Origin: Amycolatopsis vastitatis
GTDB taxonomy: Bacteria; Actinomycetota; Actinomycetes; Mycobacteriales; Pseudonocardiaceae
Direction of reading: 5' to 3'
Length of the DNA: 64,000 nt
Assembly: GCF_002234595.1 (NCBI RefSeq)
Contig: NZ_NMUL01000005.1
Coordinates: 310,001-374,000, forward strand
Part shown: piece after piece, positions 35,160 to 43,680 of the stretch
Layout: each line of letters opens with the position of its first letter
Position numbering within the stretch: the stretch's first letter is position 1
Made by a program: the position numbers and the translations under genes
Notes under the pieces: generated by a model
What the model was told of the DNA's origin: nothing
Database searches by the model: none
What the model saw: only the letters and a program-made list of their open reading frames with translations

Positions 35160-35370
35160 TTGCGACAAGGCTACCCACACCCTTCGGTACGATCGCAACC
35201 CGTCCGTGTCTGCGGATCTAGATTTGCGATTAATCGTTGACCAGAAAGTCGCCAACAGGGTCGACCTTGTTAACGCGGTCTAGCTAACGACTTGGCAACT
35301 TAGTGTCGCGGTGCAAGCGGCAAGAGGACGGTAAATTCCGGCGGTTGGTCGACGTTCGGCGACAGAGGGG
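35160..35370. promoter_or_regulatory. AT-richer intergenic region upstream of murR
   Basis: This 211-bp gap has more A and T than its surroundings. It contains the palindrome CGATTAATCG (35227-35236) and the murR promoter (TTGCGA and TAGCCT on the minus strand, 35167 to about 35197). It separates the nagZ-namZ-hydrolase genes from murR-murQ and is the natural place for a MurR operator. Confidence 0.4.
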
Positions 35371-37131
35371 TCACCGAGAGCTCAATTGCCAACCCTCTGC
35401 GACGAAAGCAGCGGGGTCTCGTTCACCGTCGAGGAGTGATCGGCCGCTCTCGGTGACTTTCACACCGTCCACGGAAACTCCGCGGCCGGTGTAACTCGGG
35501 TCGGTGCCGTAACGCCATCGCAGGCTCACCGCCGGGCCCTGCGGCACCGCGCCCGCCACCTTCCACCAGGCACGGTGCCCGTGTCCGGAGAGCGACGTCA
35601 CGCTTCCGGAGGGTGCGCCCGGCCCGGATACCGATACCGTGATCGGTTGCCAGTTCACGCCGTCGGTGCTGGCCTGCAGCTGAAGTGGATCACTGCTGCC
35701 CTCGGTGTCCACGAAAGCGAAGAAGGAAACGACTGCTTGATCACTATGCGTAGTAAATGACCGGGTACTCAGCGTGGCAACGCTCGCGTTACCCAGAGTG
35801 CTCGTCCAGGCGTCCTTGCCCGCCACCGGCCGCACGGCCATGGCCCTGGCCAGCGACGTCGCCCAAACCTGGCGGGCGGTGTTGATCGAACCCCAGGTGC
35901 GCGTCGGGTGCACCCGGTTGGTCAGCAGGATGGCGAACGACCGCGACTGGAGGTCGATGACCAGCGTCGTCCCGGTGAAACCGGTGTGCCCGGCGCTGAC
36001 CGGCGACGCCAGCGCACCCATGTACCAGGGCTGGTCGAGCTCGAAGCCCAGGCCGTGCGAGTCGTCCGGGAACTGCCGGTTGTAGTTCGTCAGCATCTCG
36101 CGCACGGTGTCCTCGCGCAGGACGCGGTGCCCGCGGTAGCTGCCGCCGTTGAGGACGGTCTGGGCCAGCACGGCCATGTCGCTCGCCGTGCTGAACACGC
36201 CGGCGTGCCCGGCGACGCCGCCGAGCGACCACGCGTTCTCGTCGTGCACGCTGCCGCGCACCATCCCCCGCGGCGGGTTGGCCTCGAACTCCGTCGCGGC
36301 GATCCGGTTCAGCTTCGCCGCGGGCGGGTTGTAACCGGTGTCGGCCATGCCGAGCGGCGCGGTGATCCGATCGTGGACGACCTTGTCCAGCGACTGCCCG
36401 GTCAGCTTCTCGACGATGAAGCCGAGGGTCAGCAGGTTGATGTCCGAGTAGAGGTAGGTCGTGCCCGGCTTGTTCTTCAGCGGGCTGTCGAGCACGGCCT
36501 GCCGGCGCGACGGGATGTCCGGGTAGCCGGCCCACAGCGATGGGATCGGGTCGGCGTCGAACCCGGAGGTGTGCGTGAGCAGCATCTCGACCGTGATGGC
36601 GGCCTTGTCGCCGGTGGCGAACTCGGGGAAGAAGCGGGAGACCGGGGTGTCGATGGTCAGCTGCCCGCGCTCGGCCAACTGCAGCACGGCGATCGACGTG
36701 AACAGCTTCGAGATCGACGCCATGTCGAAGATCGTGTCGTCGCGCATCGGGACCTGCTGGTCCGCGGGCAGCTCGGTGCCCTTGGCGTCGGCGTACCGCA
36801 GCGCGCCGCCGACCGCGTACCGGTCGACGACCACGCCGTCGTGCGCGAGCAGGCCGACCGCGCCGGAGAAGTGCGGGTGGCCGGTGGCGTCCGGCTTCGT
36901 CCAGCTCGCCAGGAAGTCCTCCGCCGCCTTGATCGGCGCCGGGTCGAGGCCGACGTCCTGCGGCTTTCCCGCCCGCAGGGTCGTCCACGGCGCGGCGAAG
37001 CCCTGGTGCGGCCGGTCGAAGCGGCCGGCGCTGGGGTCGTGGCGTCCGGTGATGGCGCTGGCTCCCGAGGTCAACGTGGTCAGCGCGACCAGCACTCCGG
37101 TGGCCGCGGCGAGGACCTTCCTAGCACGCAC
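35371..37131 (-). CDS. Secreted serine beta-lactamase-like hydrolase (YbbE/AmpH-type) with C-terminal beta domain
   Basis: This 586-residue protein has a signal peptide and a class C beta-lactamase/DD-peptidase fold. The catalytic S-x-x-K is M-A-S-I-S-K, the second motif is Y-S-D, and the third is H-T-G. Residues 440-586 form an extra beta-rich domain with D-G-V-N-W-Q-P-I, probably a carbohydrate-binding-like module. In B. subtilis an equivalent gene (ybbE) lies in the murein-recycling cluster between murP and nagZ. It starts at GTG 37131 after GGAAGAG, 11 nt after namZ. It acts on extracellular muropeptides or related esters. Confidence 0.88.
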   Translation of the reverse strand: MRARKVLAAATGVLVALTTLTSGASAITGRHDPSAGRFDRPHQGFAAPWTTLRAGKPQDVGLDPAPIKAAEDFLASWTKPDATGHPHFSGAVGLLAHDGVVVDRYAVGGALRYADAKGTELPADQQVPMRDDTIFDMASISKLFTSIAVLQLAERGQLTIDTPVSRFFPEFATGDKAAITVEMLLTHTSGFDADPIPSLWAGYPDIPSRRQAVLDSPLKNKPGTTYLYSDINLLTLGFIVEKLTGQSLDKVVHDRITAPLGMADTGYNPPAAKLNRIAATEFEANPPRGMVRGSVHDENAWSLGGVAGHAGVFSTASDMAVLAQTVLNGGSYRGHRVLREDTVREMLTNYNRQFPDDSHGLGFELDQPWYMGALASPVSAGHTGFTGTTLVIDLQSRSFAILLTNRVHPTRTWGSINTARQVWATSLARAMAVRPVAGKDAWTSTLGNASVATLSTRSFTTHSDQAVVSFFAFVDTEGSSDPLQLQASTDGVNWQPITVSVSGPGAPSGSVTSLSGHGHRAWWKVAGAVPQGPAVSLRWRYGTDPSYTGRGVSVDGVKVTESGRSLLDGERDPAAFVAEGWQLSSR

Positions 37132-37142
37132 GACTCTTCCTC

Positions 37143-38417
37143 TCAGCGGTAGAGCAGGTAGCGGCGACGTTTCCGGTCGAACTCGGCCAGCTCGGCCCGC
37201 CAGGCCCCGGTGACCTCGTCGACGCCCGCACCGGCGTCGACCATGGTCCGCAGGCGATCGGACCCGGAGAGCTTGTCGATGTAGTTGTCGGGACGCCAGG
37301 CGAAGACGTCCGGGTGCAGGGCCTTCGCCGTGACGAGCATGGCGACCGCGGTCCGGATCGCGTCGAAGGCCCGCGGGTCGTCGACACCCACCTGCACGCC
37401 GCCGCACGTCTGGTTGACGAACTTGCTGAACGTCGGCACGAAGTAGATCTCGCGGAACCGCGCCCCGGGCAGCCGCAGGTCTTCGAGCTTTTCGCGCCAG
37501 CGCCAGTCGAGCCCGGGTGCGCCGATGATCTCGAACGGCCGGGTGGTGCCCCGGCCCTCGGAGAACACCGTGCCTTCGAACATCCCGGTGCCCGGGTAGA
37601 CGAGGGCGGTGTCCGGCGTCGGCATGTTCGGGCTCGGCAGCACCCAGTTCAGGCCGGTCCGCGCGAACAGCGTGTCGCGCTGCCAGCCGCGGACCTGGAC
37701 AACATCGAGGTGCTCGAGCTGCACGCCTTCGCCGGGCAGGAACTCCTCGGCGAAGAAGCGCGCCAGCTCGCCGACGGTCATGCCGTGCTGCTGCGCGATC
37801 GGCTTCCGCCCGATCCCGGAGGCGAACTTCGGGTCGAGCACCGGCCCGGCCGCCCGGCCGCCGAGCGGGTTCGGCCGGTCGAGCACGACGAAGGCGGCTT
37901 TGACCTGCGCCGCGGCCACCATCGCGGTGTAGAGCGACCAGATGTAGGTGTAGAAACGCGCCCCGACGTCCGCGATGTCGAACACGACCGTGTCGACGCC
38001 CGCCTTGGTGAACAGCGAAGCGAGCTTCGTCGCGTCAACGCCGTACGCGTCGTACACCGGCACGCCGGTGCGCGGGTCGGTGTAGTCGCCCTCGGACCCA
38101 CCGGCCTGCGCGCTGCCGCGGAAGCCGTGCTCGGGACCGAAGGCCGCGACCGGTTTCACCCCGGCCGCGACCATCGAGTCGACGATGTGGTCGCCGTTCA
38201 GCAGGACGCCGGTCGGGTTCGACAGCACGCCGAGTTTGCGGCCCTTCAGCGGCCGCCAGCCCTGCGCGGCCAGCTGCTCGGCGCCGGTGAGGACACGGCC
38301 GTGTTCCGGTGCCTGCGCCGGCTGCTCGGGGTGGGCTCCCGCGACGGCGGAGCCGCCCGCCAGCGCCGGGACCGCGAGCGTGCTCGCGCCGAGGAAGTGC
38401 CGCCGGTTCAGGTTCAC
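37143..38417 (-). CDS. namZ: Exo-beta-N-acetylmuramidase NamZ-like (DUF1343), Tat-exported
   Basis: This 424-residue protein has a twin-arginine signal (N-R-R-H-F-L-G) and the DUF1343 features G-V-L-S-N-P-T-G-V, F-G-P-E-H-G-F-R-G and G-A-R-F-Y-T-Y-I-W-S. It also has R-P-N-P-L-G-G and P-S-P-N-M-P-T. In B. subtilis NamZ (YbbC) removes terminal MurNAc from peptidoglycan fragments. It overlaps the nagZ stop as GTGA and precedes the serine hydrolase by 11 nt. The set nagZ, namZ, hydrolase, murR, murQ equals the B. subtilis cluster without the PTS transporter. Confidence 0.92.
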   Translation of the reverse strand: MNLNRRHFLGASTLAVPALAGGSAVAGAHPEQPAQAPEHGRVLTGAEQLAAQGWRPLKGRKLGVLSNPTGVLLNGDHIVDSMVAAGVKPVAAFGPEHGFRGSAQAGGSEGDYTDPRTGVPVYDAYGVDATKLASLFTKAGVDTVVFDIADVGARFYTYIWSLYTAMVAAAQVKAAFVVLDRPNPLGGRAAGPVLDPKFASGIGRKPIAQQHGMTVGELARFFAEEFLPGEGVQLEHLDVVQVRGWQRDTLFARTGLNWVLPSPNMPTPDTALVYPGTGMFEGTVFSEGRGTTRPFEIIGAPGLDWRWREKLEDLRLPGARFREIYFVPTFSKFVNQTCGGVQVGVDDPRAFDAIRTAVAMLVTAKALHPDVFAWRPDNYIDKLSGSDRLRTMVDAGAGVDEVTGAWRAELAEFDRKRRRYLLYR

Positions 38418-40204
38418 CACGTCAGCCCGTGGCCGAACGGGTACTTCACGGTGTGCACGTCGGCGCCCGCCGAGATGTCGACCGGCAGCTTCCCGACCGG
38501 CTTCGTCTCGCCGAGGATGACCTTGGCCAGGGCCTCCAGGGTCGGGCCGATGTAGCCGTAGGTGGCCAGCCAGGTCTGCACCGTGGTCGGGAAACCGGCG
38601 TCGTACGGGATCTGGGCGGCGACGGCGACGACCGGTTTTCCGGTGGCCTGCAGGGCGTCGAGCAGCTTGGTCTGCAGCGGGTAGGTGGCGATGTTGTTGG
38701 TCAGCACGACGACGAGGTCGGCCTTCGCGGCGTTCGCGACCGCCTGCGCGATCTGCGCGTCCGTCGGAGCCTGACCGGTCTGGTAGGCCGTCGCGGCCGT
38801 GCCGTGCGCAGTTAGCTTCTGCGCGAGGGACGCCGTCGTGGAAACGCCCCAGCCGGTGACCAGTGTCGTCGCGGGCTTCTGCTTGAGCGGCAGGAGACCG
38901 GCGTCGTTCGCGATGGCCGTGATGCCGCGGTCGGCGATGTCCTGGGCGGTGGCCAGGCTCGACGGGATGCCGACGGTCTTCATCACGCGGCCCGGGTCGA
39001 CGAACGGCGAGAACAGGATGCCGCGCTTGAACTTCAGCTTCAGCACGCGCAGCACGCTCTGATCGATCCGCCACATCGGGATCTCACCCGACTTCACGGC
39101 GTTGAGCACGGAGTTGATCGCGACGTCGAGGTGCACCGGCATGAGCAGCTGGTCGACGCCTGCTTTGAGCGCAAGCACCGGGATTTCGGCGTCGCTGTGC
39201 AGCTTGCGCACGCCCTCCATCTCGAGCGAATCGGTGATCACGACACCGTTGTAGCCCAGCTCGCCGCGCAGCCTGCCGGTGATGATCGGCTTCGACAGCG
39301 TCGCCGGCTCGAGCGACGGGTCGAGGCTGGGGAACTGGATGTGCGCGCTCATGATCGAGTCGACGCCGGCCGCGATCGCGGCCTTGAACGGCGGCACGTC
39401 GGTGGCGCGCCAGTAAGCCTCGGTGCTGTCGATCCGGGGCAGCCCGGTGTGGCTGTCGGTCGGCGCGGCGCCGTGCCCGGGGAAGTGCTTGGCGGTCGCC
39501 GCGACGGACTTCTCGAAGCCCTTCACCTCGGCGGTGACGAAGTCGCCGGCCAGGCCCGGCTGCCCGGAGAAGGACCGGACGCCGATGACCGGGTTGACGG
39601 GATTGGAGTTGACGTCCGAGTCGGGCGCGAAGTCCTGGTTGATGCCGACGGCCCGCAGTTCGCGGCCGAGGATCGTGGCGGCCTGCGTCGCGCGGTCGGT
39701 GTCGCGCCCGGCCGAGATGGCCATGGCGTTCGGGAACTCGGTGGCCGGCGCGCCCATCCGCGTGACGGTCCCGCCCTCCTGGTCGGCCGCGATCTGCAGC
39801 GGGATGTGCGCCCCGCTCGTGATGGCGGCCTTCTGGAGGCCGTTGGACAGCTTCGAGACCTGGACGGGGTCGTCGAAGTTGTCGCGCGTGTCGTTGTTGA
39901 AGTAGATGACACCGCCCAAGTGGTACTTCCGGATGACCTGCGCGGGGGTGTCGACGCCGAAGTCGGTCTGGTTCTTCGGGTTGACCTCGTCGGCCGACTT
40001 GCCGTTGACCCAGGTGACGAACAGCTGCCCGACCTTCTGCTCGAGCGTGAGCCCGCGCAGCGCCTGGGTCGCCGCGGCCTCGGCCTGGGCGTCCGCGCTC
40101 ACGCGCGGTGCGCTCGCGGCGGTCGCGACACCCACACCGGTGAGGGCGAGCACCCCCGCGACGGGCAGGGCGAGCGCATGGAACCTCCGATTTCGGGTCG
40201 TCAC
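38414..40204 (-). CDS. nagZ: Secreted beta-N-acetylglucosaminidase NagZ (GH3)
   Basis: This 596-residue protein has a signal peptide (cleavage near A-S-A-P) and a GH3 catalytic domain. The NagZ motif K-H-F-P-G-H-G-A-A-P-T-D-S-H carries the His/Asp general acid dyad. The nucleophile aspartate lies in V-V-I-T-D-S-L-E-M-E-G-V. A second alpha/beta domain (residues 410-596) matches the two-domain B. subtilis enzyme. It removes GlcNAc from muropeptides outside the cell. GTG 40204 follows GGGAGG. It is the first gene of the recycling operon. Confidence 0.93.
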   Translation of the reverse strand: MTTRNRRFHALALPVAGVLALTGVGVATAASAPRVSADAQAEAAATQALRGLTLEQKVGQLFVTWVNGKSADEVNPKNQTDFGVDTPAQVIRKYHLGGVIYFNNDTRDNFDDPVQVSKLSNGLQKAAITSGAHIPLQIAADQEGGTVTRMGAPATEFPNAMAISAGRDTDRATQAATILGRELRAVGINQDFAPDSDVNSNPVNPVIGVRSFSGQPGLAGDFVTAEVKGFEKSVAATAKHFPGHGAAPTDSHTGLPRIDSTEAYWRATDVPPFKAAIAAGVDSIMSAHIQFPSLDPSLEPATLSKPIITGRLRGELGYNGVVITDSLEMEGVRKLHSDAEIPVLALKAGVDQLLMPVHLDVAINSVLNAVKSGEIPMWRIDQSVLRVLKLKFKRGILFSPFVDPGRVMKTVGIPSSLATAQDIADRGITAIANDAGLLPLKQKPATTLVTGWGVSTTASLAQKLTAHGTAATAYQTGQAPTDAQIAQAVANAAKADLVVVLTNNIATYPLQTKLLDALQATGKPVVAVAAQIPYDAGFPTTVQTWLATYGYIGPTLEALAKVILGETKPVGKLPVDISAGADVHTVKYPFGHGLTW

Positions 40205-40407
40205 GACCAGCCTCCCAGAAGTAGCGGGCGCCCGGTGGTGACGTCAGAAGTCCACTCGGAGGCGCCAGTATCGGGAAGCTACTCACCGAATCCGGCGCTG
40301 TCCATCGACCGACCGCACGAACGGTCCAGTCGTACCCGGATCGGTAGGAAATTCGCCGTTCGCAAGTTGCCGAGGGGCCGAACGGGTGGCCGGCGAGTTC
40401 CGCGTCC

Positions 40408-40524
40408 GATCACGCGAGTCACGGCTTCGATCACGCGAGATCCGCTCCCGCTCACGCGCGATGCCCCGCTGATCACAGGTGATGCCCCGCCAGTCACGCG
40501 TGATGCCCGGCTGATCACGTCCCC
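40408..40524. repeat. 21-bp tandem repeat, five full units plus part of a sixth
   Basis: Units begin at 40408, 40429, 40450, 40471, 40492 and 40513, exactly 21 bp apart. The consensus is near GATCACGCGNGATGCCCCGCT. Several units contain the palindrome TCACNNGTGA (for example TCACGCGTGA in unit 5 and TCACAGGTGA in unit 4). The 21-bp period keeps every copy on the same face of the helix. The array lies between the nagZ promoter region and the end of the Ms1-like RNA. Confidence 0.85.
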
Positions 40525-40535
40525 CACAGAGACGA

Positions 40536-40776
40536 GGCGGCGCCCATGGCCGAGGGCCATGGGCGCCGCCTGCAAAGCGCGAACATCTCGGGCGACCAAG
40601 CGTGCAACTCTGGTCGTACCTACATGGACTCGGCGTGTGGCGTCCCACTACGCAGTCCCTAGACGACGAGCCTCCCGCGGCGCGCTGCGCGTGGGTACCC
40701 GGAGTCCGCGCACGGAGGTTTGCCGGGGTGGAACAGGCTTCTCTTCTACCTGTTCCCTGGCCGACCGAACGTCCGC
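40536..40776 (-). ncRNA. Ms1/MTS2823-like small RNA candidate
   Basis: A minus-strand transcript of about 240 nt is predicted downstream of the HAD gene, the place of the Ms1 (MTS2823) RNA in mycobacteria. A promoter TTGAAG-17-TAGAAA (40806-40811, 40783-40788) precedes it. Near the 5' end is a perfect stem GGAACAGG/CCTGTTCC. Another stem CGACCA/TGGTCG lies towards the 3' end. The transcript ends in a very stable hairpin (16-bp arms, 40536-40570) made from GGCGGCGCCCATGGCC and its complement. No T run follows, as is usual in mycobacterial terminators. There is no open reading frame. The name rests on position and shape. Confidence 0.55.
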
Positions 40777-40782
40777 ACCTAC

Positions 40783-40811
40783 TTTCTACGCCGTGAGCCC
40801 GGTCACTTCAA
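40783..40811 (-). promoter_or_regulatory. Promoter of the Ms1-like RNA
   Basis: TTGAAG (40806-40811) and TAGAAA (40783-40788) on the minus strand are separated by exactly 17 nt. It is one of the best -35/-10 pairs in the window and drives no protein gene. Confidence 0.55.
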
Positions 40812-40936
40812 GTGCGCGTACGGGTGCACCGGTACAGAGGCTGGATCGGGTGACACGGGCACCCTGCGCGACGGACAATTCGGGGCTGGGCCAAGCAAAG
40901 TGGAGGCCGTACGGCCGTGTGGGTGGCCGGCCCGCG

Positions 40937-41767
40937 CTATCGGGACCGACGGCGACGGCTGAGGCCGTACCAGGTCGCCCCGGCGGCCACCGCGCCGACA
41001 CCGAGCGCCACCATCCCGGCCGACCGCGTCGGAAGCCGGGTGCGCAGCGACATGGGCCGGTCGAAGGCCAGGATCGGCCAGCCGCGTTCGAGGGCTTCCC
41101 GCCGCAGGAGCTTGTCCGGGTTGACCGCGTGCGGGTGCCCGACGACCTCGAGCAGCGGGATGTCGGTGCTGGAGTCGGTGTAGGCGAAGCACTCGGCGAG
41201 GTCGTAGCCGTAGGTCGCGGCGAGCTGCTTCGCGGCGACGGCCTTGTTGGCGCCGTAGCAGTAGAAGTCGACTTCGCCGGAGTAGCGGCCGTCGACGATC
41301 TGCATCCGCGTCGCCACGCTCCGGGTCGCGCCGAGCATCTCCGCCACCGGCGCGACGACCTCTTCGCCGGTCGCCGACAGCACGATCACGTCGTGCCCGT
41401 CCGCGTGGTGGCGCGCGATCAGTTCCGCCGCCTCCGCGTACACGAGGGGGTCGACGACGTCGTGCAGGGTTTCGCGGACTATCGCCGAAACCTGGGCGAC
41501 GTCCCAGCCCGCGCAGAGCGCGGAAACCTCGGCGCGCAGCCGTTCGGTCTTGTTTTCGTCGGCGCCGGCGAGCGAGAACACCAGCTGCGCGTAGGCGCTG
41601 CGCAACGCGGCGCGACGGTTGATCAATCCCTCCTTGAGCAATGGCCGGCTGAAAGCCAGTGCGCTCGACGAAGCGATGATCGTCTTGTCCAGGTCGAAGA
41701 ACGCGGCCACCGCGTGCTCCGGGCCCGGCTTCCGGATGCGCGACGGCGCGCTGCTCGGTTCGGCCAC
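40937..41767 (-). CDS. HAD superfamily IB phosphatase (Rv3661-like)
   Basis: This 276-residue protein has the HAD motifs F-F-D-L-D-K-T-I-I, a serine/threonine motif V-L-S-A-T and Y-T-D-S-S-T-D-I-P-L-L-E. It has a cap domain typical of SerB-like IB members and one membrane anchor at the C-terminus (residues 248-266) followed by five basic residues. It hydrolyses a phosphomonoester, perhaps a glycerophospholipid. The GTG start is six bases after TATCCT, a leaderless arrangement. Genes on either side (6C RNA, ssd) match the mycobacterial order. Confidence 0.9.
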   Translation of the reverse strand: MAEPSSAPSRIRKPGPEHAVAAFFDLDKTIIASSSALAFSRPLLKEGLINRRAALRSAYAQLVFSLAGADENKTERLRAEVSALCAGWDVAQVSAIVRETLHDVVDPLVYAEAAELIARHHADGHDVIVLSATGEEVVAPVAEMLGATRSVATRMQIVDGRYSGEVDFYCYGANKAVAAKQLAATYGYDLAECFAYTDSSTDIPLLEVVGHPHAVNPDKLLRREALERGWPILAFDRPMSLRTRLPTRSAGMVALGVGAVAAGATWYGLSRRRRSR

Positions 41768-41937
41768 CCGCCCAGGATAGAAGCTTGATCGAGGCGCGTC
41801 CCGTTGATCCACCACGCGCGCGTCGCGGCGGGCGGAAAATCCATGACAGGCAGGCACTTCGGGCGCGCTGTGCCGTTACCGAACTGTGTGCGTCGTCCGG
41901 CGCGCGAACCGGTGCCGGGCGGAGTTACAGTGAACGG

Positions 41938-42045
41938 GCCCGGTGTCCAACCGGGCCGGTTCAGTCCGACCCCCCGGGGCTGAACCCACGGCGGCCCCCG
42001 TCCCTCCCCCCTGGCGGGGGCCGCCCTCTTACCTTCCCCTTGCTT
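41938..42045 (+). ncRNA. 6C RNA (B11-like)
   Basis: Two hairpins with C-rich loops follow one another. The first stem pairs GGTTCAG with CTGAACC around a loop holding six Cs (41959-41987). The second pairs GGCGGCCCCCG with CGGGGGCCGCC around a loop with CCCCCC (41990-42025). Two stems each with six or more loop cytosines define the actinobacterial 6C motif. In M. tuberculosis the 6C RNA (B11) lies between Rv3660c and Rv3661, exactly this location and orientation. TACAGT at 41926-41931 is the likely -10. Confidence 0.85.
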
Positions 42046-42280
42046 TTCTTCGCCCCGGTCCGATTTTCGTTTTCGCGAGCGCTCCGGCCGAGGGCTACCG
42101 TCTTGCCTTCCGTTTACCTTCACCTCTTTCCCCGGGCGCCGGGTTCGGGTTTCGGCATCGTGCCGCGATCATCCAAAACGGGTTTTCGTGTCTATTCCGC
42201 CGCGGGTGCGTCACGGGCGCGCGCGATCCTGCCACAGCCCACCGACAGAACCGGTCCGCGAGCCGGTCCCCGGGCGGCAG

Positions 42281-42307
42281 TTGTCCACAACACCCCGGTT
42301 GTCCACA
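42281..42307 (+). promoter_or_regulatory. Two DnaA boxes upstream of ssd
   Basis: TTGTCCACA occurs twice, at 42281-42289 and 42299-42307, 18 bp apart and in the same orientation. It is the exact actinobacterial DnaA-box consensus. They lie about 95 bp before the ssd start codon. Confidence 0.65.
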
Positions 42308-42399
42308 GCCGGCCGTCCGGCCCGTTGTGCCGCCGTGCCCCGCCCGCGACGGTGGAAGCCGGGCCACCACGGCCCGCACCGACGACGGGGGAGGAACGC

Positions 42400-43473
42400 A
42401 TGACGGGGGAACGACCGCTCGTGGTCGCCGCGGACGAAACCGTGCTCGACGAGATCCTGCGCGTGGCCGCGGTCGCGGGCTGCGAGTTCGACCGCGCACC
42501 GGACCTGACCGCGGCGCACGGGCACTGGGCCCGTGCGCCACTGGTGGTCCTCGACGAAGAAACCGCGCGGCTGCCGGCCACCTTGCCCCGGCGCGCCGGG
42601 ATCCTCCTGGTCTGCAAGGGCAGCCCGGGACCGCGGACGTGGGAGCACGCGTTCCGCGGTGGCGTCGAGCGCGTGATCTCGTTGCCCGACGAGGAGTCCG
42701 AGCTCATCGGCGCGTTCGCCGACATCGTCGAGACACCGGCGGAGCAACCCGGGCTGGTGCTCGGTGTGGTCGGCGGCCGGGGTGGCGCGGGCGCGTCCGT
42801 CTTCGCCGCGACGCTGGCGCTGGTGGCCGACCGCGATCCGGGCGGGGCCCTGCTGGTGGACTGTGACCCGCTCGGCGGTGGCCTGGATGCGCTGGTGGGC
42901 TTGGAAAAGACGGCCGGACCGCGTTGGCCGGACCTGCGGCTGGACGGCCGGGTTTCGATGTCGTCGCTGGCCGCGGCCCTCCCGCAACGAAGACATCGCG
43001 GCGGCAGTCTCCCGGTGCTGGCGTGCGGCCGCGAGGGCGAGGGCCCGGCGGTCGAGTCGCTGTCGGCGGTCCTCTCCGCGGGCCGCCGCTCGGGCCGCAC
43101 GGTCGTGTGCGACCTCCCCCGGCCCCTCGGCGGCGCGGCGGCTGAAGCGGTCGCGGTGGCCGACCTGGTGGTGATGATCGTGCCGGTGGAGTTGCGCGCG
43201 TGCCTGGCGGCGAAGCAGGTCTTGCGCGGGCTCGCCGAACTGACGGCCCGCACCGGCGTGGTCTCCTGTGGACGGTCCAAGAAAGACTCCTCGGCCCTCC
43301 GGACGGCCGGTCTCCTCGGGCCGCCCATGCTGGCCTCGATGCTCCCGGAGCGCGGCCTGTCCGCCGCCGTGGAGCGCGGTGAGTTCCCGGCCAAACCGGC
43401 GGGACCGCTGGCCTCGGCGGCGGCGGAAGTCCTGGCGGTGGCCCGTCGCGAAGCCCGGGCAGCGTCCCGATGA
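42400..43473 (+). CDS. ssd: Septum-site-determining protein Ssd (CpaE/MinD-like)
   Basis: This 357-residue protein has an N-terminal receiver-like domain (residues 1-115) and a ParA/MinD-type ATPase domain. The latter has the P-loop V-V-G-G-R-G-G-A-G-A-S-V-F-A in which the usual second lysine position is altered (G-G-A-G-A-S). It has D-C-D-P-L-G-G-G-L-D as the switch. Rv3660c (Ssd) affects septation; CpaE-like proteins position Tad pili. ATG 42400 is preceded by GGGGGAGGAA. It is first in the tad operon, with DnaA boxes upstream. Confidence 0.92.
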   Translation: MTGERPLVVAADETVLDEILRVAAVAGCEFDRAPDLTAAHGHWARAPLVVLDEETARLPATLPRRAGILLVCKGSPGPRTWEHAFRGGVERVISLPDEESELIGAFADIVETPAEQPGLVLGVVGGRGGAGASVFAATLALVADRDPGGALLVDCDPLGGGLDALVGLEKTAGPRWPDLRLDGRVSMSSLAAALPQRRHRGGSLPVLACGREGEGPAVESLSAVLSAGRRSGRTVVCDLPRPLGGAAAEAVAVADLVVMIVPVELRACLAAKQVLRGLAELTARTGVVSCGRSKKDSSALRTAGLLGPPMLASMLPERGLSAAVERGEFPAKPAGPLASAAAEVLAVARREARAASR

Positions 43474-43676
43474 GCGCCGCGGATCTCCGCCCGCCGGGCG
43501 GCCCGATCAGGGTGGGCGAGCTCCTGCTGGCCACGGTCTTGACCCTGGCGAGCCGCGGCCCGGTGAGCGCGGAGAACTTCCTGACGTTGCTGCCGGCGCC
43601 GCAGCGTTGCTCGTGCCCTTCGCCCGGTACCCGCGTCACGGCCGGCCACCGGCCCACACTCCGAGAAGGCCGGTGA
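43470..43676 (+). CDS. Small hypothetical protein between ssd and tadA
   Basis: This 68-residue frame starts with an ATGA overlap on the ssd stop and ends 4 nt before tadA, filling the gap exactly. It has one possible hydrophobic segment (V-G-E-L-L-L-A-T-V-L-T-L-A) and two cysteines. I recognise no family. The overlap at the start supports translation, but it could be decayed sequence. Confidence 0.4.
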   Translation: MSAADLRPPGGPIRVGELLLATVLTLASRGPVSAENFLTLLPAPQRCSCPSPGTRVTAGHRPTLREGR

Positions 43677-43680
43677 ACCG

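Noticed and set aside
40408..40524. CRISPR array
   Set aside because: The units are contiguous 21-mers with no spacers, and no cas genes are present.
40279..40962. Short open frames in the nagZ-HAD gap
   Set aside because: They cover the 21-bp repeat and the hairpin-rich RNA candidate, lack ribosome sites and show no protein-like pattern.
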